This document shows positions 44,864-54,552 of a DNA stretch of 64,000 nucleotides, piece after piece. The stretch is from the NCBI GenBank assembly GCA_024405115.1, contig JAKSPD010000003.1, positions 1 to 64,000 of the forward strand, in the 5' to 3' direction. The notes beneath the pieces are model-generated. The model saw nothing but the letters and a program-made list of their open reading frames with translations, made no database searches and was not told the DNA's origin. The translations under genes were made by a program, and so were the position numbers. How positions within the stretch are numbered: position 1 is the stretch's first letter; each line of letters begins with the position of its first letter. The stretch comes from Lachnospiraceae bacterium (GTDB lineage: Bacteria; Bacillota; Clostridia; Lachnospirales; Lachnospiraceae).

Positions 44864-45913
44864 ATGAGTATTTTTTTCAATAGGAATCATATGAAAAATA
44901 ACAATGCGCGCAGCCTGAAAACGGCTGCGCTTATTTTTATATTTGTTCTGGCATTTTCTGCATCGGCGGCAGGCGCTCCGGGTGACGAGGTAGGGCCTTC
45001 AATGTTCATTTCCGCTGAAGCACCATCTGAGGTGACTGCCAGATTCGGGCCTTCAGTTTTTAATACTGCAGAAAAACTGACAGGTACATCCACGGAAGAA
45101 CTGTCGGGTGGAATGATCATGTTTCTGAAGAATAAATCCACCCTGCAGCAGCAGTTATGCGGTTTCGTAAGAAGTTCCGATGGAAAAAACGTCGTCATTG
45201 ACGGCGGCGTGGAGCAGGATGCTGAACATCTTTACAATGTTATCAAGGAAAATGGCGGCTATGTTGATGCATGGATAATCACGCATCCTCAGACGGACCA
45301 TGTCGGAGGCCTTTACGCGATTTTAAGGGATCACAAAAATGACATAGACGTAAGAAATATTTATTACCGTTTCTTTGAGTATGAATGGTATGAGAAGGTG
45401 GACCCTGCTGAAATAGGAATGCTTTACCACCTTATGCAGGTTTTTGCAGAAGTGTCTCCTGAAAGACTTCATTCTGACATAAAGAGAAATGATGTCATTA
45501 ACCTTTCAGACAGACTTTCAATAAGGGTAATGAATGATCCCAAAAAATCAGAGGGGTCCTTTGCCGTCAACGGTTCAGGAATAATGTATGACATTACAGT
45601 TGACGGTAAGCATCTGGTTATACTTGGCGACATGAGCGAAGCAGTCGGTAACGAACATTATTCGGAAGGTGTTCTTGAAAACCTTACCTGTGATTATCTT
45701 CAGATGTCACACCATGGACAGAACGGTGTCGGTGAAACCTTCTATAAAGTATGCAATCCCGTTAACTGTATCTGGAATACAACTGAACTTATTTATAACG
45801 CCAAACGTGGGAATTATATGGGATATCTCACATATCTCACAAAAGAGTGGATATCAAAGCTTGGTGTCAGGAACAACTATACGACAGTGAAAGATGATGT
45901 TGTAATAAGGTAA
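44864..45913 (+). CDS. Secreted metallo-beta-lactamase-fold protein, ComEC C-terminal-like
   Basis: A 349-aa protein with a signal peptide (hydrophobic core about residues 20-37, cleavage probably after an Ala-x-Ala near 36-38) and one MBL domain of the ComEC/Rec2 type. The metal motif is HPQTDHVGG (His141, Gln143, Asp145, His146): Gln stands where ComEC has Asp and classical MBL enzymes have His. A later VILGDMS and MSHHGQNG complete the usual set. In ComEC this domain degrades the non-transforming DNA strand; here it is a stand-alone exported protein, so its substrate is open. An internal ATG at 44890 is an alternative start. Confidence 0.8.
   Translation: MSIFFNRNHMKNNNARSLKTAALIFIFVLAFSASAAGAPGDEVGPSMFISAEAPSEVTARFGPSVFNTAEKLTGTSTEELSGGMIMFLKNKSTLQQQLCGFVRSSDGKNVVIDGGVEQDAEHLYNVIKENGGYVDAWIITHPQTDHVGGLYAILRDHKNDIDVRNIYYRFFEYEWYEKVDPAEIGMLYHLMQVFAEVSPERLHSDIKRNDVINLSDRLSIRVMNDPKKSEGSFAVNGSGIMYDITVDGKHLVILGDMSEAVGNEHYSEGVLENLTCDYLQMSHHGQNGVGETFYKVCNPVNCIWNTTELIYNAKRGNYMGYLTYLTKEWISKLGVRNNYTTVKDDVVIR
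44908..44940 (+). terminator. Terminator-like hairpin inside the start of the MBL gene
   Basis: GCGCAGCC (44908-44915) pairs perfectly with GGCTGCGC (44923-44930) over a 7-nt loop and is followed by TTATTTTTAT. It has the form of an intrinsic terminator but lies in codons 15-26 of the secreted MBL gene. It could end read-through from the ABC importer operon, attenuate the MBL gene itself, or both. Confidence 0.55.
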
Positions 45914-45917
45914 TACT

Positions 45918-46562
45918 ATGTCAATTACGGTGAAAAAGCTGGTCGTTGGACCGATAGAGGAAAACTGTTACATTGTATATGACCCCGATGATACGGAGAA
46001 GAAATGTTTTATTGTGGATCCGGGTGCAGGTGGAAGCCGTATCATAAACTGCCTTAAGGCAGTCAGGCTTACGCCCACTGACATTTACCTTACACATGGA
46101 CATTTTGACCATATAATGGCCGTGGGCTGGATATTAAGGGAATTCCCGGAAGTCAGGGTTCATGCTTATGAGGCTGAAAAGGCCGTAATAGATGATCCTG
46201 AGAAAAACATGCTCAGGGGCATGGATCCCGGAGAATGGACAAAGAATGTTGATTATGTAAAGGAAGGAAACGGACTTGTCCTTTCCGGTATTGACGTAAG
46301 GGTGATATTTACCCCGGGCCATACTGAGGGAAGTTCATGCCTTTATCATGAAAAAGACGGAATCCTCTTTTCAGGCGACACGCTTTTTAAGGAGTCAGTA
46401 GGAAGGACTGACTTTCCTTCGGGAAATACTGCAGCCCTTACAGCGAGTGTACGAAATAAGCTCATGAATCTTCCCGGGGAAACAAAAGTCTATCCGGGGC
46501 ATGGTGATGAGACAGTGATAGAGCATGAGAAGATGTATAATTTTATAATGTTTGATTTCTAA
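45918..46562 (+). CDS. MBL-fold hydrolase, glyoxalase II-like
   Basis: A 214-aa cytoplasmic metallohydrolase with the full dinuclear motif THGHFDHI, GHTEGSSC, SGDTLF and the late PGHGDET histidine. It resembles the YqgX/YcbL group of short hydroxyacylglutathione hydrolase-like proteins, which lack the C-terminal substrate domain of true glyoxalase II. It starts 5 bp after the secreted MBL gene, so the two are probably co-transcribed. Confidence 0.9.
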   Translation: MSITVKKLVVGPIEENCYIVYDPDDTEKKCFIVDPGAGGSRIINCLKAVRLTPTDIYLTHGHFDHIMAVGWILREFPEVRVHAYEAEKAVIDDPEKNMLRGMDPGEWTKNVDYVKEGNGLVLSGIDVRVIFTPGHTEGSSCLYHEKDGILFSGDTLFKESVGRTDFPSGNTAALTASVRNKLMNLPGETKVYPGHGDETVIEHEKMYNFIMFDF

Positions 46563-46572
46563 GGAACGGCTT

Positions 46573-47166
46573 ATGAAGGCAATTAGTTCAAAAACAGTGG
46601 CCTGGCTTCTTGCCGCCTGTGTATGCATAGTGCTTTTATGTATGCCCGCTGAGGCGGCTGTGAATTCAGGCTGTGGACATTCGGAAAACTGCAGGGATGA
46701 GAAGAACTTTGGTCCTGTGACAGAAACAGAACCGGCAAAACCACAGGAAACCGCTGTTAATGATGGGGAGTACTACTACTTCAACGGAAAGAAGTATGTC
46801 ATTTCTGAATACTGGGGAGAACACTATCTTACCGGTTACGGCCCTGATGATGACGGAACATCCATAACAAGGTCAGGTAATTATGCTAAGTCCGGGTACA
46901 CTGTTTCGTCCACATATGCAAATCTCGGAAAGGTGATGCTTATAAAGGCGGTAAGGGGAACTGCTGAAACCGGCAATATCTCAAGATATGACGGTGTGTA
47001 TGTCTGTCAGGACACGGGAGGACCGGCTGTCGAAACAGGTATCCCTACAACAATGAATACGCCCGTGGTCGACATTTATTTTGATTCCATAGAGGAAGCG
47101 GATTTCGTCACGGAACGTGGCTGGATAACAGCAAAGATTTATTTTTTAAGGGAAGTTAACGAGTAA
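46573..47166 (+). CDS. Secreted 3D-domain protein
   Basis: A 197-aa exported protein with a signal peptide (hydrophobic about 8-24, Ala-rich cleavage region near 28). A short Cys-containing spacer leads to a C-terminal 3D domain. The three aspartates that name the domain are visible: Asp147 (QDTGG), Asp167 (PVVD) and Asp171 (YFDS). The fold is a double-psi beta barrel related to MltA lytic transglycosylase and to YocH/Rpf-like wall enzymes, so a peptidoglycan role is likely. AAGGAAC precedes the ATG at 46573. The stop overlaps the hemW start by one base. Confidence 0.82.
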   Translation: MKAISSKTVAWLLAACVCIVLLCMPAEAAVNSGCGHSENCRDEKNFGPVTETEPAKPQETAVNDGEYYYFNGKKYVISEYWGEHYLTGYGPDDDGTSITRSGNYAKSGYTVSSTYANLGKVMLIKAVRGTAETGNISRYDGVYVCQDTGGPAVETGIPTTMNTPVVDIYFDSIEEADFVTERGWITAKIYFLREVNE

Positions 47167-48317
47167 TGGAAAAGAAACTGGAAATCTACGTACATATTCC
47201 TTTCTGTGCCAAAAAGTGCAATTACTGCGATTTCCTTTCAGCCTGCTTTCCTTATGAGGATCAGGAAAACTATATAAAGAAGATCATTGAGGAACTCATT
47301 GATACCTCCGCTTTTGCCAGGGGGTATACTGTGAGTTCTTTGTTTATAGGGGGAGGCACGCCCTCACTCATAGATCCGGACGGAATAAAGGCTATCATAG
47401 ATACGATAAGGAAATTTTACAGCGTTTCGGAAGATGCGGAAATTACGATTGAGTGCAATCCCGGATCAACGCTTAGACATAAGTTTGTCAAATACAGGGA
47501 AGCCGGAATTAACCGCCTCAGCATCGGTTTACAGTCAGCGGATAATGAAGAGCTTAAGACTCTTGGCAGGATACATACTTTCGAGGAATTTCTCAAGTGC
47601 TTTCAGGTTGCCAGAATGGAAGGCTTTGACAACATAAACGTCGATCTGATAAACTGCTTTCCCACCCAGACTGCCCAGACCTGGAAAAAGACGCTTAAGT
47701 ATGTGCTTATGCTGAGACCGGAGCATGTATCGGTTTATAACCTTATAGTAGAGGATGGTACACCTTTTGGCGAAATGCAGAAGGAAGGACTCCTTGAGCT
47801 TCCTTCTGAAGAGGAAATGGATGAAATAGACAGAATCACCAAGGAAGTCCTGACCCAGCAGAGGTACCAAAGATATGAGGTTTCCAACTACGCAAAAGAT
47901 GGACATGAGTGCCGTCATAATAAGGGATACTGGACGGGAGTGCCATACCTTGGATTTGGAACCGGCGCGGCTTCTTATTTTGAGGGAATAAGGTACCGTA
48001 ACGAGTCTGATCTGTATAAGTATCTTGAAAGTCCCACCATGTTTGCCGGTTTAGATGACTTCCTTTTATCCAAAAAGGAGACTGAAAAGCTGACAAAAGA
48101 GGAAAAGATGAAAGAATTCATGATCCTGGGGTTGCGTCTTACAGAAGGAGTCAGTGAGACTGATTTCTATACAAGGTTCGGGGTTCAGCTTGACGATATT
48201 TACGGAGAAATCCTGGATAAATACATCAGGATGGGACTCATGAAAAAGGACGGATACAGGGTTGGCTTCACAGACCGTGGAATGGACGTTTCAAACATAA
48301 TACTTGCAGAGTTTTGA
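47166..48317 (+). CDS. hemW: Radical SAM family heme chaperone HemW
   Basis: A 383-aa HemN-like protein with the cluster motif CAKKCNYCDF (CxxxCxxC), GGGTPSL, IECNPGS and the C-terminal HemN domain. It lacks the extra N-terminal part of true oxygen-independent coproporphyrinogen oxidase and has the short N-terminus of HemW, which carries heme to target proteins. The ATG overlaps the stop of the 3D-domain gene, and hrcA follows, the usual Clostridia neighbour. Confidence 0.9.
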   Translation: MEKKLEIYVHIPFCAKKCNYCDFLSACFPYEDQENYIKKIIEELIDTSAFARGYTVSSLFIGGGTPSLIDPDGIKAIIDTIRKFYSVSEDAEITIECNPGSTLRHKFVKYREAGINRLSIGLQSADNEELKTLGRIHTFEEFLKCFQVARMEGFDNINVDLINCFPTQTAQTWKKTLKYVLMLRPEHVSVYNLIVEDGTPFGEMQKEGLLELPSEEEMDEIDRITKEVLTQQRYQRYEVSNYAKDGHECRHNKGYWTGVPYLGFGTGAASYFEGIRYRNESDLYKYLESPTMFAGLDDFLLSKKETEKLTKEEKMKEFMILGLRLTEGVSETDFYTRFGVQLDDIYGEILDKYIRMGLMKKDGYRVGFTDRGMDVSNIILAEF

Positions 48318-48324
48318 GTTTAAT

Positions 48325-48350
48325 TACCGCTTGACAAATGTCGGGCGGTA
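48325..48350 (+). terminator. Possible hemW terminator overlapping the hrcA promoter
   Basis: TACCGC (48325-48330) pairs with GCGGTA (48345-48350), followed by TTATATTATA. The stem flanks the hrcA -35 box, so the same bases would serve as terminator and promoter. Confidence 0.45.
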
Positions 48351-48393
48351 TTATATTATACAGATGTTAGCAATCAAATGATTAGAGTGCTAA
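48331..48393 (+). promoter_or_regulatory. Heat-shock promoter with CIRCE operator
   Basis: TTGACA (48331-48336) and TATTAT (48354-48359) are spaced 17 bp. CIRCE follows at the start point: TTAGCAATC (48367-48375), nine bases, GAGTGCTAA (48385-48393). Compared with the consensus TTAGCACTC-N9-GAGTGCTAA the left arm has one change (A for C). HrcA binding here should repress the whole hrcA-grpE-dnaK-dnaJ operon. Confidence 0.93.
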
Positions 48394-48415
48394 CAAATCG
48401 GAAAGGAAAACGGAT

Positions 48416-49465
48416 ATGGAACTTGATGAGAGAAAAAACATAATTCTTAAGACCATTATCAGGAACTATCTGGATACCGGAGAGCCTGTCGGCTCCAGAA
48501 CCATATCCAAGTACAGCGGCCTTAACTTAAGCTCAGCCACAATACGAAATGAAATGAGCGACCTTGAGGAACTTGGCTATATTGAACAGCCGCACACTTC
48601 CGCCGGACGTATTCCTACAGACCTCGGTTACCGTTTTTATGTTGACAGCATCCAGCAGGATTCTGAAAAAAAGCTTGCAGCCTCAACGAATCTCATGCTT
48701 GAGCGTGTGGAAAGACTTGAGATGCTTCTCAAGAGAATAGTGAAGAGCCTTGCTGCAGATACGGATTATGCAGCACTCATAAGCGGGCCGTCAATAGGAA
48801 ACAACAAAATTAAATACCTGCAGCTTTCAGTACCTGAAGAAGGAAAAATACTCCTGATTCTGGTAATGGAAGGAAACGTGATAAGAAACGAGCTTGTAAC
48901 TATACCTGAAAAGCTTGACTATGAAACAGTAAGAAATCTTGACATAATGCTTAATAACCATCTGGCAGGACTTTCACTTGAGGAAATAAACACGAGCCTT
49001 GTTACGGACATGATGGTACAGTCGGGTGCGCACGGTGAGTCAGTCAAGGTGGTAATAGATACGGTGGTCGAACTGATTGAGCATGATTCCGAAAACGGAG
49101 AGGTGTTTACATCAGGAGCGAAGAACATATTCAAGTATCCTGAACTGTCTGATGCGGTAAGGGCAACTGAGCTCATAACGGCGTTTGAGGAAAAGGAACA
49201 GCTAAAGGAACTTGTCAAGGAGGTCACCACACTTTCCGTGGTGGACGGGAGCGATACAGGAGAGGTAAAGGTCTATATCGGCGGAGAAGGCCCTGTAAAG
49301 AATATGCAGAACTGTTCGCTTGTAACTGCAAGTTATGAGATGCGGGACGGCATGAAGGGCGTGATAGGCGTTATCGGGCCCAAGCGAATGGATTATGAGA
49401 AGGTCATGAGTACGATGCAGAGCATGAAGGAACAGATGGACCGTGCATTCCGTGACCAGCAGTAA
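48416..49465 (+). CDS. hrcA: Heat-inducible transcriptional repressor HrcA
   Basis: A 349-aa dimeric repressor of chaperone genes. The N-terminal winged helix has the conserved EPVGSRTISKYSGLNLSSATIRNEM and the HTSAGRIPTDLGYRFYVD segments; a GAF-like domain follows, ending in GVIGPKRMDYEKVM. Family members need GroEL (or DnaK) to stay active. AAAGGAAAA lies 8 nt before the ATG, and the CIRCE site lies in its leader. Confidence 0.96.
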   Translation: MELDERKNIILKTIIRNYLDTGEPVGSRTISKYSGLNLSSATIRNEMSDLEELGYIEQPHTSAGRIPTDLGYRFYVDSIQQDSEKKLAASTNLMLERVERLEMLLKRIVKSLAADTDYAALISGPSIGNNKIKYLQLSVPEEGKILLILVMEGNVIRNELVTIPEKLDYETVRNLDIMLNNHLAGLSLEEINTSLVTDMMVQSGAHGESVKVVIDTVVELIEHDSENGEVFTSGAKNIFKYPELSDAVRATELITAFEEKEQLKELVKEVTTLSVVDGSDTGEVKVYIGGEGPVKNMQNCSLVTASYEMRDGMKGVIGVIGPKRMDYEKVMSTMQSMKEQMDRAFRDQQ

Positions 49466-49481
49466 ATAGACGGAGGCTATG

Positions 49482-50060
49482 ATGGCAGAAGAGAAAGACT
49501 TAAAGGAAGAAGAGACACTGGATACCGAAGAAACAGCTGAAACGGAAGAAACAGCTGAAACGGAAGAAACTGCTGAATCAGAGGCAGAGACTGAGACATC
49601 AGAGGAAACAGAATCCGAGACTGATGAAAAAGATAAGAAGATTGAGGAACTTGAGGATAAGTTTAAGAGGCTTTTTGCAGAGTTCGACAATTTCAGAAAG
49701 AGAAGTGAGACGGAAAAGGCCGGAAGATACGCTGATGGAGAGAGAAACGTACTCCTTAAGGTTCTTCCCCTGATTGATAATTTTGAAAGGGCGCTGGCTA
49801 CCGTTCCGGAAGAACAGAAGGAAGACTCTTTCGTAAAGGGAATGGAACTGATTTACAAGTCCTTCATGGACACTTTAAGCGCTTTAGGCGTCAAACCCAT
49901 AGAAGCTGTGGGACAGCCTTTCAATGCTGATTACCACAATGCAGTGATGCATGTGGATGATGATAATGAACCGGAGAATACTGTAGTTGATGAATTCCAG
50001 AAGGGATACATGTTTGGAGATAAGGTTCTCAGATACAGTATGGTAAAAGTTGCAAATTAA
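49482..50060 (+). CDS. grpE: Nucleotide exchange factor GrpE
   Basis: A 192-aa DnaK co-chaperone. The first about 55 residues are an acidic low-complexity tail built from repeats of EETAET, followed by the long dimer helix (KIEELEDKFKRLFAEFDNFRKR) and the beta domain (NADYHNAVMHVDD, GYMFGDKVLRYSMVKV). GGAGG (49472-49476) fits the second ATG (49482, 5 nt spacing) better than the one at 49479. Confidence 0.94.
   Translation: MAEEKDLKEEETLDTEETAETEETAETEETAESEAETETSEETESETDEKDKKIEELEDKFKRLFAEFDNFRKRSETEKAGRYADGERNVLLKVLPLIDNFERALATVPEEQKEDSFVKGMELIYKSFMDTLSALGVKPIEAVGQPFNADYHNAVMHVDDDNEPENTVVDEFQKGYMFGDKVLRYSMVKVAN
49527..49580 (+). repeat. 18-bp tandem repeat within grpE
   Basis: Three units, 49527-49544, 49545-49562 and 49563-49580. 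The first two are identical and the third differs at two positions. Each encodes EETAET or EETAES in the disordered N-terminus of GrpE. Copy number may vary between strains without breaking the frame. Confidence 0.85.
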
Positions 50061-51971
<1,911 letters not shown>

Positions 51972-52000
51972 TTAATTAATATCAATTAAAAAGCAGCCTG

Positions 52001-52026
52001 ATGGCGGGGTTTAAAAGCCCCGCCAT
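52001..52026 (+). promoter_or_regulatory. Intercistronic GC hairpin between dnaK and dnaJ
   Basis: ATGGCGGGG (52001-52009) pairs perfectly with CCCCGCCAT (52018-52026) over 8 nt. There is no T-run after it. It sits 29 nt after the dnaK stop and 22 nt before dnaJ, a position that suits 3'-end protection or partial termination to keep DnaJ below DnaK. Confidence 0.7.
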
Positions 52027-52047
52027 ACAGTGCGTATAAGGACATAT

Positions 52048-53193
52048 ATGGCAGAAAAGAGAGATTATTACGAGGTGTTGGGCGTCCCAAAGGACGCAGA
52101 TGACGCTGCAATAAAAAAAGCATACAGACAGCTTGCAAAAAAGTATCATCCCGATTCAAATCCTGGTGATAAAGAGGCTGAAGAGAAGTTTAAGGAGGCA
52201 GGCGAAGCTTATGCCGTTCTTTCTGATGCGGATAAGCGTGCCGCTTATGACCGATACGGGCATGCGGCTTTTGATGCCAATTCAGCGGCCGGACGTGCTT
52301 CAGGTTTTGGTGGTTTTGACTTCGGTGGGATGGACTTCTCGGATATCTTCTCAGATCTTTTTGGAGGAAGTTTTGGTGGCTTTGGCGGTTTCGGTGGAAG
52401 CCGCAGTTACTCATATGATGGTTATGGCCAGAGTTCCGCGCGCCGTGGTTCAGATGTCGGGGCTAAAATAAAGATAAGCTTTATGGATGCAATTACCGGA
52501 GTGACGAAGGAACTTGAAGGTAATTACCGTGATGTCTGCACAAAGTGTAACGGAACGGGAGCAAAGCCTGGTACAAGCCCTGAGACATGTAAGACCTGTG
52601 GAGGAAGGGGAAAGGTAACAAGAATCCAGAATAACCCGTTCTTCGGACAGATGCAGACGGTGACCACCTGCCCTGACTGTGGCGGAAAAGGAACGGTAAT
52701 CAAGGATAAATGTACTGAGTGCCGTGGAACAGGTTTTGTGACCATGAAGAAGCGCTTCAAGGTCGAGGTTCCTGCAGGTATTGATGACGGACAGGGAGTG
52801 AGAGTTGAAGGGGGCGGAGAGCCCGGCACAAATGGCGGTCCGAGAGGAGACCTTATTGTCGAGGTACAGGTAACTCCCGATCCGAAGTTCAAGCGTCAGG
52901 GACAGACGATTTTTTCAACAGTAGCGGTTCCTTATGCAAAGATGGTGCTCGGAGGCCCCATCCATATCCAGACAGTTGACGGTACGGTTGAATATAAGGT
53001 TCAGCCCGGCACCCCTACTGACACTAAGGTCCGGCTTAAGGGAAAAGGCGTTCCATATGCTAACAGTCCCAGGAACCGTGGCGACCATTATGTGACACTG
53101 ATGGTAAAGATTCCGACATCACTTAACAGGGAACAGAAGCAGGCACTTAAGGAATTTGCCGTCAAGTGCGGCGAGGATCCTGACAAACCGTAA
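52048..53193 (+). CDS. dnaJ: Chaperone protein DnaJ (Hsp40)
   Basis: A 381-aa class I J-protein. It has a J domain with HPD (KYHPDSNPG), a Gly/Phe-rich linker (about 75-130), four CxxCxGxG zinc repeats ([32 protein letters not shown]) and the C-terminal substrate domains. The ATG at 52048 is preferred over an in-frame ATG at 52030 because AAGGAC lies between them and [12 protein letters not shown] is the usual start. Confidence 0.96.
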   Translation: MAEKRDYYEVLGVPKDADDAAIKKAYRQLAKKYHPDSNPGDKEAEEKFKEAGEAYAVLSDADKRAAYDRYGHAAFDANSAAGRASGFGGFDFGGMDFSDIFSDLFGGSFGGFGGFGGSRSYSYDGYGQSSARRGSDVGAKIKISFMDAITGVTKELEGNYRDVCTKCNGTGAKPGTSPETCKTCGGRGKVTRIQNNPFFGQMQTVTTCPDCGGKGTVIKDKCTECRGTGFVTMKKRFKVEVPAGIDDGQGVRVEGGGEPGTNGGPRGDLIVEVQVTPDPKFKRQGQTIFSTVAVPYAKMVLGGPIHIQTVDGTVEYKVQPGTPTDTKVRLKGKGVPYANSPRNRGDHYVTLMVKIPTSLNREQKQALKEFAVKCGEDPDKP

Positions 53194-53230
53194 TTGACAT
53201 AACAACAGAATAAATACAATAAAAAATATA

Positions 53231-53314
53231 ACAAAAAACTCTCTTCAGTCGCTTCTGAGCGCAAGATTAAGCTCGCTTCGCTCGCACTCAATGCTCCTTT
53301 AGAGAGTTTTTTGT
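53231..53314. terminator. Bidirectional terminator between dnaJ and ychF
   Basis: ACAAAAAACTCTCT (53231-53244) and AGAGAGTTTTTTGT (53301-53314) form a 14-bp stem that ends in T-runs on both strands, serving the convergent dnaJ and ychF genes. The 56-nt loop holds further small inverted repeats (CGCT-TCTG-AGCG at 53250-53261; GAGCG and CGCTC arms at 53257 and 53279). Confidence 0.85.
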
Positions 53315-53354
53315 TGTATGTCTTTTTTGATAGCTGCGCTATTTGCGGTTTTAT

Positions 53355-54452
53355 TTATACATTGAAACGGAAGAGGATTGTGTCACCGTCCTGGACAACG
53401 TAATCTTTTCCTTCTATACGTACAAGTCCTTTTTCCTTTGCTGCGGCCAGTGAACCGCATTCAAGCAGTTCCTTGTAGTTGATTACTTCTGCCTTTATGA
53501 ATCCACGTTCAAAGTCAGAATGAATCTTACCTGCTGCCTGGGGTGCCTTTGTTCCTTTTTTGATTGTCCACGCCCTTGTTTCTTTTTCGCCTGCCGTAAG
53601 GAATGACATGAGGCCAAGAAGGTCATATGAAGCGGTTATCAGCTTATCAAGTCCTGATTCTGTTATACCGAGCGTCTCAAGGTATTCAGCTTTTTCATCA
53701 TCGTCAAGTTCAGAAATCTCTTCCTCAATACGTGCGGAAATCACGAATACTCCGTCACCATTCTCCTTTGCATATTCACGGACCTTCTGGACATATTCGT
53801 TTGCGGCTCCATCATCTGCAAGGTCATCTTCAGCCACGTTAGCTGCAAAAATTACAGGTTTACTGGTGAGAAGGAAGAGGGAGTCGATAAACTTTCTTTC
53901 TTCATCGTCAACTGCCTCAACAGAAGAAGCCATCTTTCCGCTTTCCAGAGCTTCCTTTATCTGCTTCAGAATGACCAGCTGCGCCTTTGCTTCCTTATCA
54001 TTAATGGCGGCCTTCGTGGTTTTGGCAATTCTCTTGTCGAGTACTTCGAGGTCCGCGAAGATGAGTTCGAGGTTTATGGTCTCAATGTCACGTACCGGAT
54101 CAACTGAACCGTCCACATGGATTATGTTTGAATCATCGAAGCAACGTACTACATGCACGATGGCGTCACATTCACGGATGTTGGCAAGGAACTGGTTTCC
54201 GAGTCCCTCACCCTTTGAGGCGCCTTTTACAAGACCGGCAATATCAACAAATTCAATCACGGCCGGAACCGTGCTTTTTGATTTGTAAAGGTCAGTGAGA
54301 AGGTCAAGCCTTTTATCAGGGACTGCAACAACACCTACATTTGGATCAATGGTACAGAATGGATAATTGGCTGATTCGGCACCTGCTTTTGTTATTGAAT
54401 TGAACAGCGTCGATTTTCCGACGTTGGGAAGTCCTACGATTCCTAATTTCAT
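53355..54452 (-). CDS. ychF: Redox-regulated ribosome-binding ATPase YchF
   Basis: A 365-aa Obg-family P-loop protein that prefers ATP. G1 is GLPNVGKST, followed by a coiled-coil arm and a C-terminal TGS domain (TAPQAAGKIHSDFERGF). It binds ribosomes and affects stress responses. A GGAAAGGAATAGG stretch precedes the ATG. It is read towards dnaJ, with the shared terminator between them. Confidence 0.96.
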   Translation of the reverse strand: MKLGIVGLPNVGKSTLFNSITKAGAESANYPFCTIDPNVGVVAVPDKRLDLLTDLYKSKSTVPAVIEFVDIAGLVKGASKGEGLGNQFLANIRECDAIVHVVRCFDDSNIIHVDGSVDPVRDIETINLELIFADLEVLDKRIAKTTKAAINDKEAKAQLVILKQIKEALESGKMASSVEAVDDEERKFIDSLFLLTSKPVIFAANVAEDDLADDGAANEYVQKVREYAKENGDGVFVISARIEEEISELDDDEKAEYLETLGITESGLDKLITASYDLLGLMSFLTAGEKETRAWTIKKGTKAPQAAGKIHSDFERGFIKAEVINYKELLECGSLAAAKEKGLVRIEGKDYVVQDGDTILFRFNV

Positions 54453-54511
54453 TTTTCCTATTCCTTTCCAAAAAGCCCTTTATTGTGATATAAGGCGATT
54501 CGATACTTTAA

Positions 54512-54540
54512 ATAATACCAAATTTCGGGTGATACTTCAA
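54512..54540 (-). promoter_or_regulatory. ychF promoter
   Basis: On the minus strand TTGAAG (54540-54535) and TATTAT (54517-54512) are spaced 17 bp. The leader is about 50 nt. The -35 box lies just before the end of the upstream fusion gene (stop at 54553). Confidence 0.65.
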
Positions 54541-54552
54541 CGAATCATGTAA

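Noticed and set aside
49527..49580. CRISPR-like or mobile repeat
   Set aside because: The 18-bp units abut without spacers and encode an in-frame acidic peptide repeat of GrpE.
53560..54288. Open frame of 242 aa on the plus strand across ychF
   Set aside because: A Ser-rich shadow of the ychF reading frame. ychF on the minus strand has all GTPase motifs, a promoter and a ribosome binding site.
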